Assembly (NCBI GenBank): GCA_016210785.1
Contig: JACQTN010000551.1
Coordinates: 1-5,152 of the forward strand
Direction of reading: 5' to 3'
Source: Armatimonadota bacterium
GTDB taxonomy: Bacteria; Sysuimicrobiota; Sysuimicrobiia; Sysuimicrobiales; JACQTN01
Length of the DNA: 5,152 bases
Shown here: one piece after another, positions 1-5,120 of the stretch
Position numbering within the stretch: position 1 is the first letter of the stretch
How the letters are laid out: every line of letters starts with the position of its first letter
Position numbers and translations under genes: made by a program
The notes under the pieces: generated by a model
What the model saw: the letters and a program-made list of their open reading frames with translations, nothing else
The model's database searches: none
Told to the model about the DNA's origin: nothing

Positions 1-708
1 ACCCAGGAAGGTGCACACGAACCGGGACCGGGGATTGTTGTAGACCTCCACCGGCGCCCCCATGCGCACGATCCGGCCCGTGTTCATGACGGCCACCCGG
101 TCCGACATCACCAGGGCCTCCTCCTGGCTGTGGGTCACGAACAGGGTCGTGACGCCCAGCCGCTCGTGGATCCGCTTCAGCTCGACCTGCATCTCCTTGC
201 GGAGGCGCGCGTCGAGGTTGCTCAGGGGCTCGTCCAGGAGGAGGATGTCCGGTTCGTCGGCCAGGGCGCGGGCCAGGGCCACGCGCTGCTGCATGCCGCC
301 GGAGAGCTGCGACGGGTACTTGTCTCCCACCGCCGGGAGCCGCACCAGCTCCAGCATCTCCCGCACGCGCCGCTCGATCGCCGACCGGCTCCACCCTTTC
401 ATCTGCAGGCCGAAGGCCACGTTGTCGTACACGGTCATGTGGGGGAAGAGCGCCCAGCTCTGGAAGACCATCCCCAGCCGCCGCTTGCGCGGCTCCACGT
501 GGTTGACCAGATTGCCCCGCAGGTAGATGGCGCCCTCATCGGGCCGGAGCAGGCCCGCGATGAGGTTCAGGGTCGTGCTCTTGCCGCACCCGGAGGGACC
601 GAGGAGGGTGACGAACTCGCCAGGCTGGATGGACAGGTTGAAATCCCGAAGGACCTGCTGTCTGCCCAGCGTCTTGCTGACGGCTTCAAGTCTGAGGATC
701 GGATCCAT
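1..708 (-). CDS. ABC importer ATPase, Fe3+/polyamine type (C-terminus off the left edge)
   Basis: Cytoplasmic ATPase subunit that powers solute uptake with the binding protein encoded just upstream. The visible 236 residues show every core motif in order: Walker A GPSGCGKS (37-44), Q-loop Gln83, signature LSGGMQQR (135-142), Walker B ILLLDEP (155-161), D-loop SNLD (163-166) and switch His193. The sequence stops in the window shortly after a typical VYNNPRSRFVCTFLG segment, so the C-terminal TOBE-like regulatory region (about 100 residues in PotA/FbpC proteins) lies beyond position 1. The ATG at 708 was chosen because the protein then begins MDPILRLEAVSK, the normal start of this family; the ribosome-binding site there is weak. 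One oddity: the usual aromatic A-loop residue (consensus K-x-Y-G) is Leu14 in SKTLG. The substrate cannot be read from the ATPase; Fe3+, polyamine, phosphonate and thiamine importers all use this type. Confidence 0.93.
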   Translation of the reverse strand, partial: MDPILRLEAVSKTLGRQQVLRDFNLSIQPGEFVTLLGPSGCGKSTTLNLIAGLLRPDEGAIYLRGNLVNHVEPRKRRLGMVFQSWALFPHMTVYDNVAFGLQMKGWSRSAIERRVREMLELVRLPAVGDKYPSQLSGGMQQRVALARALADEPDILLLDEPLSNLDARLRKEMQVELKRIHERLGVTTLFVTHSQEEALVMSDRVAVMNTGRIVRMGAPVEVYNNPRSRFVCTFLG

Positions 709-781
709 AGCGCTGACGTCGCCAGTCCCATGGAGGGTCGTGGCGTACTCTCCACCTGGCCGAAGCCCGAGGTATCAGGAA

Positions 782-823
782 GGCCCCACGCGCCCCGCTC
801 CCGGGGCCAGGGCGCGTGGGGTC
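782..823 (-). terminator. Strong GC-rich hairpin between binding-protein and ATPase genes
   Basis: Arms 784-795 and 810-821 are perfect 12-base inverted repeats (CCCCACGCGCCC and its complement), extendable by one G-T and one G-C pair to 782 and 823, around a 14-base loop. It lies directly after the stop of the binding-protein gene (831-833). No T-run follows on the minus strand, so this is not a textbook intrinsic terminator. The likely role is a partial terminator or an mRNA 3'-end stabiliser that keeps the binding protein more abundant than the ATPase, as is known for other ABC importer operons. The structure is seen; the role is inferred. Confidence 0.6.
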
Positions 824-830
824 CCGGGGA

Positions 831-1904
831 CTACTTGCGGATCTCTCTATGCCACCGTTCGATCCAGCCCTGCCGGTCCCTCATGATGGACGCCCAGTCG
901 AGGGGGACAAGCTTGGTGAGGGGCTTGATGGGAAGCGCCTGCTTCTCCTTCTCGGTGAGCTTGGCAAAGGCCGCCCTGTTCACCGGCCCCAGGCCGCCGT
1001 TGCGGGCGCGCAGGGCCTGGAACTCGGGGCTGAGGACCAGGTTCAGATAATCGTGGGCCACATCCTGGAGAGGGGCGTTGGCGATGATGGAGGTGCCGCC
1101 GCCGATGGCCGCCGCGCCCTCCTTGGGGGCGATCCACTCCGCGGGGAAGCCCTGGGCCTGCAGCGCCGGCCCCATGTTCGCGCCGGTCGTGGACAGCCAG
1201 ACCTCGCCCAGCTGCATGAGCTTCGCCAGTTCGGACGACCAGGTGTGGATGGTGTGAATGCGCGGAAGCAACGTCTTCAGCTTCGCGAACGCCGGCTCGA
1301 CGTTGGTCTCCCGGCCTCCCTCGAGCTTGGCAAACATGGCCAGCATGGAGAGCCCCCACGTGCTCTCCAGCGCCGTGACGCTCACCCTGCCCCGGACGTC
1401 GTCCCGCCACAGGTCGTACCAGGAGGTCGGCGGCTTCAAGCCCCGGCGCCCAAACTCGTACCGGTTGTAGATCAACCCCACGCCGCCGATGCTCGCGGTC
1501 AGCACCCTCACGTTGCCATCGATCTTGTGGATGGCGATGGGATTGACGTCCTTGATGTTGGGGATCTTGTTCAGGTCGATGTTGGCGCACAGCCCCTTGG
1601 CGCAGGCGTCGATGCCGACCGGTTCGTCCCAGTTGGCGACCGACACGCGCGGGTTGGCCCGCTGCACGATGATCTTCTCGACCATGGCCGTGGAGCCCAT
1701 GAGCTCAAAGGACAGGTCGACCCCCCACTTCTCCTTCAGGCGCGGCGCGATGTAGGCCGCGGTGTCCTCGCGCGCCAGAGGAGAGATGCCGACGAAGACG
1801 GAGAAGGTCCTCCCCTCGTACGGCCGCCCGGGTGCCGCTCTGATCGCGGTGAGACTCGACAACACGATGGCCGCAACGGCCAGGACCGTGATCGCTCGTC
1901 TCAT
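831..1904 (-). CDS. Secreted ABC importer substrate-binding protein (PotD/Fbp-like)
   Basis: A 357-residue periplasmic or extracellular binding protein that captures the solute and delivers it to the importer. Residues 1-23 form a Sec signal peptide (MRRAITVLAVAAIVLSSL, cleavage probably after the A-x-A-like IRA at 21-23). The mature part has the two-lobed type II solute-binding layout, with hallmark segments GGVGLIYNRYEF (140-151), G-L-K-P-P-T-S-W-Y-D-L-W (155-166) and an LSPEFQ-type region towards the C-terminus. Length is normal for PotD/FbpA-like proteins (330-370). Cys101 and Cys106 could form a disulfide. The ATG at 1904 was chosen over an upstream TTG at 1919 because GGGGGGAG sits five bases before it, and the extra five residues would add nothing. 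It is first in the operon with the ATPase. The ligand is unknown; the divergent enolase-family gene hints at an organic acid or amino-acid-like compound. Confidence 0.92.
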   Translation of the reverse strand: MRRAITVLAVAAIVLSSLTAIRAAPGRPYEGRTFSVFVGISPLAREDTAAYIAPRLKEKWGVDLSFELMGSTAMVEKIIVQRANPRVSVANWDEPVGIDACAKGLCANIDLNKIPNIKDVNPIAIHKIDGNVRVLTASIGGVGLIYNRYEFGRRGLKPPTSWYDLWRDDVRGRVSVTALESTWGLSMLAMFAKLEGGRETNVEPAFAKLKTLLPRIHTIHTWSSELAKLMQLGEVWLSTTGANMGPALQAQGFPAEWIAPKEGAAAIGGGTSIIANAPLQDVAHDYLNLVLSPEFQALRARNGGLGPVNRAAFAKLTEKEKQALPIKPLTKLVPLDWASIMRDRQGWIERWHREIRK

Positions 1905-1909
1905 ATCTG

Positions 1910-1917
1910 CTCCCCCC
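1910..1917 (-). promoter_or_regulatory. Ribosome-binding site of the binding-protein gene
   Basis: On the minus strand this reads GGGGGGAG, five bases before the ATG at 1904. It decides the start: the alternative TTG begins inside this same motif. Confidence 0.7.
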
Positions 1918-1930
1918 AACGGGATGGCAT

Positions 1931-1942
1931 GCGGTTAACCGC
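1931..1942. promoter_or_regulatory. Perfect 12-base palindrome, candidate operator in the divergent region
   Basis: GCGGTTAACCGC is a perfect palindrome in the intergenic region between the divergent binding-protein and enolase-family genes. It lies 26 bases upstream of the binding-protein ATG and about 150 bases upstream of the enolase-family ATG. Its size and symmetry fit the binding site of a dimeric regulator such as a GntR- or LacI-type repressor, but no regulator gene is in the window. No clear -35/-10 pair was recognised on either strand in 1905-2090. The function is inference. Confidence 0.4.
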
Positions 1943-2074
1943 GGGCTAATTCTTCCACACCTCGCGCGCGCCTTCCTCTTTCATCTTTCATCGCAGCGCT
2001 TTTGTCGCACCGCGGGGCCTTCGCCGGCAGGAGTGGGAGCGCGGGCCGGTGAAGACCCCGCCAGGCAACGCCAT

Positions 2075-2080
2075 GGGAGG
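2075..2080 (+). promoter_or_regulatory. Ribosome-binding site of the enolase-family gene
   Basis: GGGAGG lies ten bases before the ATG at 2091. It supports that start over the in-frame GTG at 2049 and the ATG at 2073; the latter overlaps the motif itself. Confidence 0.65.
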
Positions 2081-2090
2081 ATCCTTCATC

Positions 2091-3212
2091 ATGCGCATCG
2101 CCGCGGCCACCGTCTACACCAAAGCCCTTCCCCTGCGTGACCCGTTCCAGCACGCCTCCAGTGGACTCATCACCCACCTGCACGAGGTCTACCTGAGACT
2201 CGCCACCGACGAGGGTGCGGAGGGCTTCGGGGAGGTGCGCGGCAACGCCCATTATGTCACCGGCGACACGCCCGCGCGCATCGTGGCCGTGCTGTGCGAC
2301 GTGCTGTGCCCGCTGGTGGCGGGCGCGGACCCGCTGCAACTGGGCGCGATCATGGACCGCTGCGACCGGGCCATCCACGGCAACTCCGCGGCCAAGGCCG
2401 TCGCGGACATCGCCCTGCACGACCTGGTGGGCCACCTGCTCAACGTGCCGGCCTGCGTGCTGCTGGGCGGCCGCCGGCACGACCGCCTGGCCACCGACAC
2501 CAGCATCCCGTTCTGCCCGCCGGAAGCGGCCGCCGCCCAGGCCCGGGAGTATCTCGACGCGGGGTTTGGGGTGCTGAAGGTCCGCGTGGGCCTCCGTCCC
2601 TTCGCCCGCGACCGGGAGCGGGTGGAGGCGGTGTGGGCGACGCTGCAGGCGCACCCGCGCCGGGGCGACGCCGCCATCGCCGTGGACACCAACCAGGGCT
2701 GGACGGTGAAGGAAGCCATCCGCAACCTCCGCGCCCTGGAGCGCTACCCGCTGGCCTGGGCGGAGCAGCCCATCGCCGCCGGTGACATCCCCGGGCTGGC
2801 GGAGGTGCGCCGGCAGATCGCCGTGCCCATCGTGGCCGACGAGGCGTGCAAGGGGCCGGAGGAGCTGCAGTGGATCGTGCGCCTCCAGGCCGCGGACATC
2901 GTGCACCTCAAGCTGCTGAAGACCGGCGGCATGGCCCGCATGCGGGAGATGATGGCGATCGCGGAGGCCGCGGGCATCGGCGTCATGGTGGGGCAGATGG
3001 ACGAGGGACGGGTCGCCACCGCGGCCGCCGTGCAGTGCGCCGCCGCGGCACGAGCTGCGAGCGGGGAACTGTGGGGCTTCCAGCGTGTCGCGGAGGACGT
3101 GGCCACGGGCATCGAGATGCGCGACGGGCACATGCTGGTGCCGGCGGGACCGGGGCTGGGCGTGCGCGTGGACGAATCGAAGCTGGAGAAGGTCGCGGAG
3201 GTCCGGGCATGA
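2091..3212 (+). CDS. Enolase-superfamily enzyme (muconate-lactonizing/mandelate-racemase type), KxR variant
   Basis: A 373-residue cytoplasmic enzyme of the fold that removes a proton alpha to a carboxylate, using Mg2+ to stabilise the enolate. Family members racemise, epimerise, dehydrate or cycloisomerise acids and amino-acid derivatives. Residues 1 to about 125 form the capping domain, with the substrate-covering loop near residues 19-30. A beta/alpha barrel follows. Metal ligands are Asp199 (AVDTNQGW), Glu225 (WAEQP) and Asp250 (VADEA). Lys274 in HLKLLKTGG matches the sixth-strand catalytic lysine of the muconate-lactonizing subgroup, which favours that subgroup over mandelate racemase with its His-Asp dyad. 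The second-strand motif is K163-V-R165 where K-x-K is usual. The GQMDEG segment (301-306) supplies acidic residues at the eighth-strand position. The specific substrate cannot be assigned; dipeptide epimerase, N-acylamino-acid racemase-like or hydroxyproline-type roles are all open. It faces the importer genes and precedes the CopC-like gene by 22 bases. Confidence 0.9.
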   Translation: MRIAAATVYTKALPLRDPFQHASSGLITHLHEVYLRLATDEGAEGFGEVRGNAHYVTGDTPARIVAVLCDVLCPLVAGADPLQLGAIMDRCDRAIHGNSAAKAVADIALHDLVGHLLNVPACVLLGGRRHDRLATDTSIPFCPPEAAAAQAREYLDAGFGVLKVRVGLRPFARDRERVEAVWATLQAHPRRGDAAIAVDTNQGWTVKEAIRNLRALERYPLAWAEQPIAAGDIPGLAEVRRQIAVPIVADEACKGPEELQWIVRLQAADIVHLKLLKTGGMARMREMMAIAEAAGIGVMVGQMDEGRVATAAAVQCAAAARAASGELWGFQRVAEDVATGIEMRDGHMLVPAGPGLGVRVDESKLEKVAEVRA

Positions 3213-3232
3213 CCCGGCACCGCTCGGCCTGA
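3209..3232 (+). other. Seven-codon ORF bridging the enolase-family and CopC-like genes
   Basis: The enolase-family stop is embedded in ATGA, whose ATG (3209) opens a frame encoding MTRHRSA. This frame ends in TGA two bases before the CopC-like ATG at 3235. Ribosomes ending the first gene could restart here and pass on to the next gene, giving translational coupling; the CopC-like gene has no convincing ribosome-binding site of its own. It may equally be chance, or the remains of an earlier start of the CopC-like gene lost by frameshift. Confidence 0.3.
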
Positions 3233-3234
3233 GC

Positions 3235-3690
3235 ATGTCCATCAAGTTCGGCTTGCGCATCCCGTGCTACCGGCCCGCCGCGGCGGATCGCGCAGACGGA
3301 CCCCGGGCGGACGCGCTGGCCATCGTCCTGCTGGCCGCTTTGCTGCTGGGCGGCTCCATGTCCCCGCGCGACGCAGCCGCCCACGCCAGGCTGGTGCGGG
3401 CGGAACCCGCGCCCGGCAGCACCGTGAAGAGCACCCCAAGGGTGGTGCGCGCCTGGTTCAGCGAGGAACTTGAAGCGAAGCGCAGCGCGATGGGCGTGTG
3501 GGATGCCCGCGGGCGGCGCGTGGACGACGGCAAGGGCGGCGTGGACCTCAACGACCTGGACCGCAAATCCATGATGGCCCGGCTCAAGCCGCTGGGCCCG
3601 GGCACGTACACCGTGAAGTGGAAGGCCGTGTCGGCGGACGACGCGTACACGGCACAGGGGGAGTTTCGCTTCGCCGTCGCCTCCCCCTGA
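3235..3690 (+). CDS. Small secreted CopC-domain copper-resistance-like protein
   Basis: A 151-residue protein made of an export signal and one CopC domain, a small beta-barrel that binds copper in the periplasm or outside the cell. The hydrophobic stretch ALAIVLLAALLLGG (about 27-40) is preceded by an unusually long polar region. Cleavage after DAAA would leave His50 as the new N-terminus, as in CopC, where the first His ligates Cu(II). The domain then follows the family pattern: HARLVRAEPAPGS (50-62), a W-F-S-E strand near 74-77, a PLGPGTYTVKWKAVSADDAY segment (119-138) and a final GEFRFAV. The second Cu(II) histidine of the D-x-x-H/DGH motif is replaced by Tyr138, so the classical site looks incomplete. 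No CopD partner is in the window. The ATG at 3235 is the only ATG that includes the signal peptide, but it lacks a good ribosome-binding site; expression may depend on coupling to the upstream gene. Confidence 0.8.
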   Translation: MSIKFGLRIPCYRPAAADRADGPRADALAIVLLAALLLGGSMSPRDAAAHARLVRAEPAPGSTVKSTPRVVRAWFSEELEAKRSAMGVWDARGRRVDDGKGGVDLNDLDRKSMMARLKPLGPGTYTVKWKAVSADDAYTAQGEFRFAVASP

Positions 3691-3709
3691 TCCCCCGGCC
3701 GCCGACCTC

Positions 3710-3949
3710 CTACTTTCCCTCCATCTTGACGGGGAGGGGGCGGCTGATGTTCCCACCGATCTCCTCCACCCGCACGCGCGCGGGGATCATCGTCGAGGGG
3801 AAGGCGTTCCACTCCACCCGCTCCACGATCACGCGCATCCTGGACTGGGCGCCGGCCTGCGGCGGCAGCAGGAAGGGCTGCACGCCGAGCCAGACCAGCG
3901 CCAGCGCGATCACCGTCAGCACGACTTTGGTGTAGAGGTCCGCCTGCAT
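3710..3949 (-). CDS. Small membrane-anchored protein of unknown function, 79 residues
   Basis: The product has a short polar start (MQADLYTK), one hydrophobic segment at about 9-23 (VVLTVIALALVWLGV), a proline-rich linker (QPFLLPPQ, 24-31) and a 45-residue soluble tail that alternates hydrophobic and polar residues (MRVIVERVEWNAF, 38-50) as in a beta-strand pair, ending in a basic stretch. This suggests a single-pass anchor with a small extracytoplasmic domain, or an uncleaved signal. The start at 3949 is supported by GGGAGG nine bases upstream. Longer frames starting further upstream would overlap the neighbouring gene and are unlikely. It lies 37 bases after the 145-residue secreted protein on the same strand, probably in the same transcript. 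I recall similar DLYTKVVLTVIA starts in hypothetical proteins of environmental bacteria but know no function. Confidence 0.75.
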   Translation of the reverse strand: MQADLYTKVVLTVIALALVWLGVQPFLLPPQAGAQSRMRVIVERVEWNAFPSTMIPARVRVEEIGGNISRPLPVKMEGK

Positions 3950-3986
3950 CCTCTGTCGCCTCCCTCGACGCCCGCCGGGCCCGCGC

Positions 3987-4424
3987 CTATCTGCCCGACT
4001 CGGCGTAGATCCCGACCTGATAGTAACTGATCTTCCGGTCGGTGGCCTGCGCGAAGCCGCACTCCGCAAAGTCGATCTGCAGGTTCACCGTCGAGGCGGC
4101 CCGCAGGTCGATGACCGACGTGGAGCCTGCGCACAGCAGCTCCCGCGCCTGGTTGAACAAACCGATGGACACGAAGATGCTGCGTGACTCCCCGGCCGCA
4201 TTCTTCACGTCGAACGAGACCACGAGCCGTCGCAGCCGGACAACGGCCTGGGTGACGGTGTCAAACTTGATGCCCGTCACCTCCGCCTGGGACGCGACGG
4301 CCGGCGGATCGGTGGCCCCCAGGTTGAATGGCCTCCAGGGCCCCGTCGGCTGCTGCGCCCAGGTCCATGGCGCGACGGCGAGCGAGAGCGCGCAGGCCAG
4401 CGCGACAATCGGCCGCGGGTTCAT
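3987..4424 (-). CDS. Secreted protein of unknown function, 145 residues
   Basis: Residues 1-23 form a Sec signal peptide (MNPRPIVALACALSLAVAP, then TWA before QQ). The mature protein of about 120 residues is rich in alternating hydrophobic and polar residues (for example QAVVRLRRLVVSFDV and STVNLQIDFAEC), which suggests an all-beta domain. Two cysteines in the mature part, in ELLCAG and FAECGF, could form a disulfide outside the cytoplasm. The start at 4424 is firmly supported by AGGAGGG six bases upstream. It sits 34 bases after the remnant MFS gene and 37 bases before the small anchored protein, all on the minus strand, which fits one operon. Together with the 79-residue protein it may form a cell-envelope pair, but that is inference from position only. 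No known domain was recognised. Confidence 0.8.
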   Translation of the reverse strand: MNPRPIVALACALSLAVAPWTWAQQPTGPWRPFNLGATDPPAVASQAEVTGIKFDTVTQAVVRLRRLVVSFDVKNAAGESRSIFVSIGLFNQARELLCAGSTSVIDLRAASTVNLQIDFAECGFAQATDRKISYYQVGIYAESGR

Positions 4425-4458
4425 GGTCGTCCCTCCTGCCAGACGTGTGCGGCGTGTC

Positions 4459-4797
4459 TCACCCTCCCCGGGCCTGCGGCGCGGTGACCTGCGCGGTCTT
4501 CGGGACGGGCAGGACAAGATGAAGCGCCGCCGCGGCCGCGCATCCCAGAGTGCCGCCGCAGTAAAATGGCGCCGATGGTCCGAACGCCGTCCACAACCAG
4601 CCGGCCAGGGCCGAGGCCGGGAACAGCCCGATGCCCACCAGCGTGGCGTGCAGGCCTTCGATCAGACCCACGATGGCGGGCGAGGCGCCCAGCGTCCGCG
4701 TGGGGAAGAGCGGCAGCAGGGGATAGACCATCTCCGTGCTGATGTCGGTCAGCAGGCTGGCCAGGCCCAGGATGACCACGTTGATGCGGCGCGTCAC
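4459..4797 (-). pseudogene. MFS transporter gene with a large internal deletion, frame kept
   Basis: Full-length major facilitator transporters have about 400 residues and 12 membrane helices; this frame has only 112. Residues 1-49 look like a normal N-terminus with helix 1 and the start of helix 2: ILGLASLLTDISTEMVYPLL (9-28), then TRTLGASPAIVGLIEGL. Residues 50-98 look like the last two helices of such a protein: HATLVGIGLFPASALAGWLW (50-69), then FGPSAPF and an alanine-rich helix ending LVLPVP. The middle, roughly 290 residues, is missing, and the two ends meet in frame near GLIEG-LHATLVG (DNA about 4640-4670). It starts with GTG at 4797 behind a weak AGAAG. The product could not work as a standard transporter. 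It might still be made as a small membrane protein, or the deletion could be an assembly artefact. The original may have been an efflux permease; the substrate is unknown. Confidence 0.75.
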
Positions 4798-4818
4798 GTG
4801 GCGTTCTTCTGGAACCGG

Positions 4819-4842
4819 GTGCCCGGCCCCTGTTCAGGGCAC
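4819..4842. repeat. Short inverted repeat upstream of the MFS remnant
   Basis: GTGCCC at 4819-4824 pairs with GGGCAC at 4837-4842 around a 12-base loop. It lies 22 bases upstream of the GTG of the MFS remnant. It could be a regulator site or a 5'-leader hairpin. In DNA this GC-rich a 6-base match is weak evidence. Confidence 0.25.
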
Positions 4843-4903
4843 GGGCGTTCGGGCAGGTGCGCCGGCACGCCGGGAGAACGTTGTGGGCGGAGGTGACGAG
4901 CCC

Positions 4904-5005
4904 ATGGCCGACTTCGGCAGGCTGGTCGTCGTCTTCTTCGGGGTGATCAATCCCGTGCTGAATGCCGTGTGGCCACGGGAGGCGACGCGAGGAGATCGCA
5001 GGTAG
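4904..5005 (+). CDS. Possible 33-residue membrane-like small protein or truncated gene start
   Basis: ATG at 4904 is preceded by GGAGGTGA with a seven-base spacer, one of the best ribosome-binding sites in the window. The 33 residues begin MADFGRLVVVFFGVINPVLN, a short polar start leading into one hydrophobic segment, and then become Arg-rich (PREATRGDRR) before TAG at 5003. The VFFGVINP pattern resembles the first helix of MarC-like membrane proteins, so this may be the surviving start of a larger gene cut off near 4970-5003, where the DNA turns AT-rich. It could also be a genuine tiny membrane protein. It lies divergent to the MFS remnant. Coding status rests on the ribosome-binding site and the amino-acid pattern only. 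Confidence 0.35.
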   Translation: MADFGRLVVVFFGVINPVLNAVWPREATRGDRR

Positions 5006-5010
5006 TTTAA

Positions 5011-5040
5011 TTGAAATATCCTTCGAATTCATGGCACAAT
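5011..5040 (+). promoter_or_regulatory. Weak second promoter candidate in the AT-rich region
   Basis: TTGAAA (5011-5016) and CACAAT (5035-5040) are separated by 18 bases. The first box is good and the second matches the TATAAT consensus at four of six positions. It is less convincing than the pair at 5051-5079. The 6-base inverted repeat TCCTTC (5019-5024)/GAAGGA (5053-5058) connects the two promoter candidates and could serve as an operator. Confidence 0.25.
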
Positions 5041-5050
5041 TTATGGAACA

Positions 5051-5079
5051 TTGAAGGAAACGGTCTTGTGTTGTAGAAT
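5051..5079 (+). promoter_or_regulatory. Sigma70-type promoter for the gene starting at 5121
   Basis: TTGAAG (5051-5056) and TAGAAT (5074-5079) are separated by exactly 17 bases; the -10 box matches the consensus at five of six positions and the -35 box at four of six. Transcription would start near 5086, giving a leader of about 35 bases before the ATG at 5121. The surrounding 5003-5120 is AT-rich against a GC-rich background, as expected of a promoter or of acquired DNA. Confidence 0.55.
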
Positions 5080-5120
5080 TGCGGCCATACTGCGAATCAC
5101 GGAAACATGCGAGGACAAAG

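Noticed and set aside
130..1050. Plus-strand open frame of 306 codons over the ATPase gene
   Set aside because: It crosses the ATPase gene, the hairpin and part of the binding-protein gene; the minus strand has the complete set of ABC motifs.
816..1949. Long plus-strand open frame of 377 codons across the binding-protein gene
   Set aside because: It is antisense to a clear binding protein; its composition (Arg, Gly, Asp, Pro, His rich, low complexity) is typical of a GC-driven shadow frame.
1980..1993. Short direct repeat TTTCATC-TTTCATC in the divergent region
   Set aside because: Two 7-base copies in tandem in a pyrimidine-rich stretch; no other evidence of function.
1935..3260. Minus-strand open frame of 441 codons across the enolase-family gene
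   Set aside because: It is longer than the real gene but has no recognisable domain and is His/Arg/Gly rich; the plus strand encodes all the metal ligands of the enolase superfamily.
3676..3740. Possible bidirectional terminator between the convergent CopC-like and 79-residue genes
   Set aside because: Only a 7-base match (CCTCCCC/GGGGAGG) within C/G runs, with no T-run; too weak to call.
2983..3812. Minus-strand open frames over the end of the enolase-family gene and the CopC-like gene
   Set aside because: Arg/Pro/Ala/Ser-rich shadows; the plus strand shows a CopC domain with a signal peptide.
4386..4424. Lipoprotein signal in the 145-residue secreted protein (Cys11 in VALAC)
   Set aside because: Position -3 is Ala and the stretch before the cysteine is too short; a TWA-QQ signal peptidase I site fits better.
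4042..4896. Plus-strand open frame of 284 codons over the secreted and MFS genes
   Set aside because: It is antisense to genes with strong ribosome-binding sites, a signal peptide and MFS helices; the translated product is low complexity.
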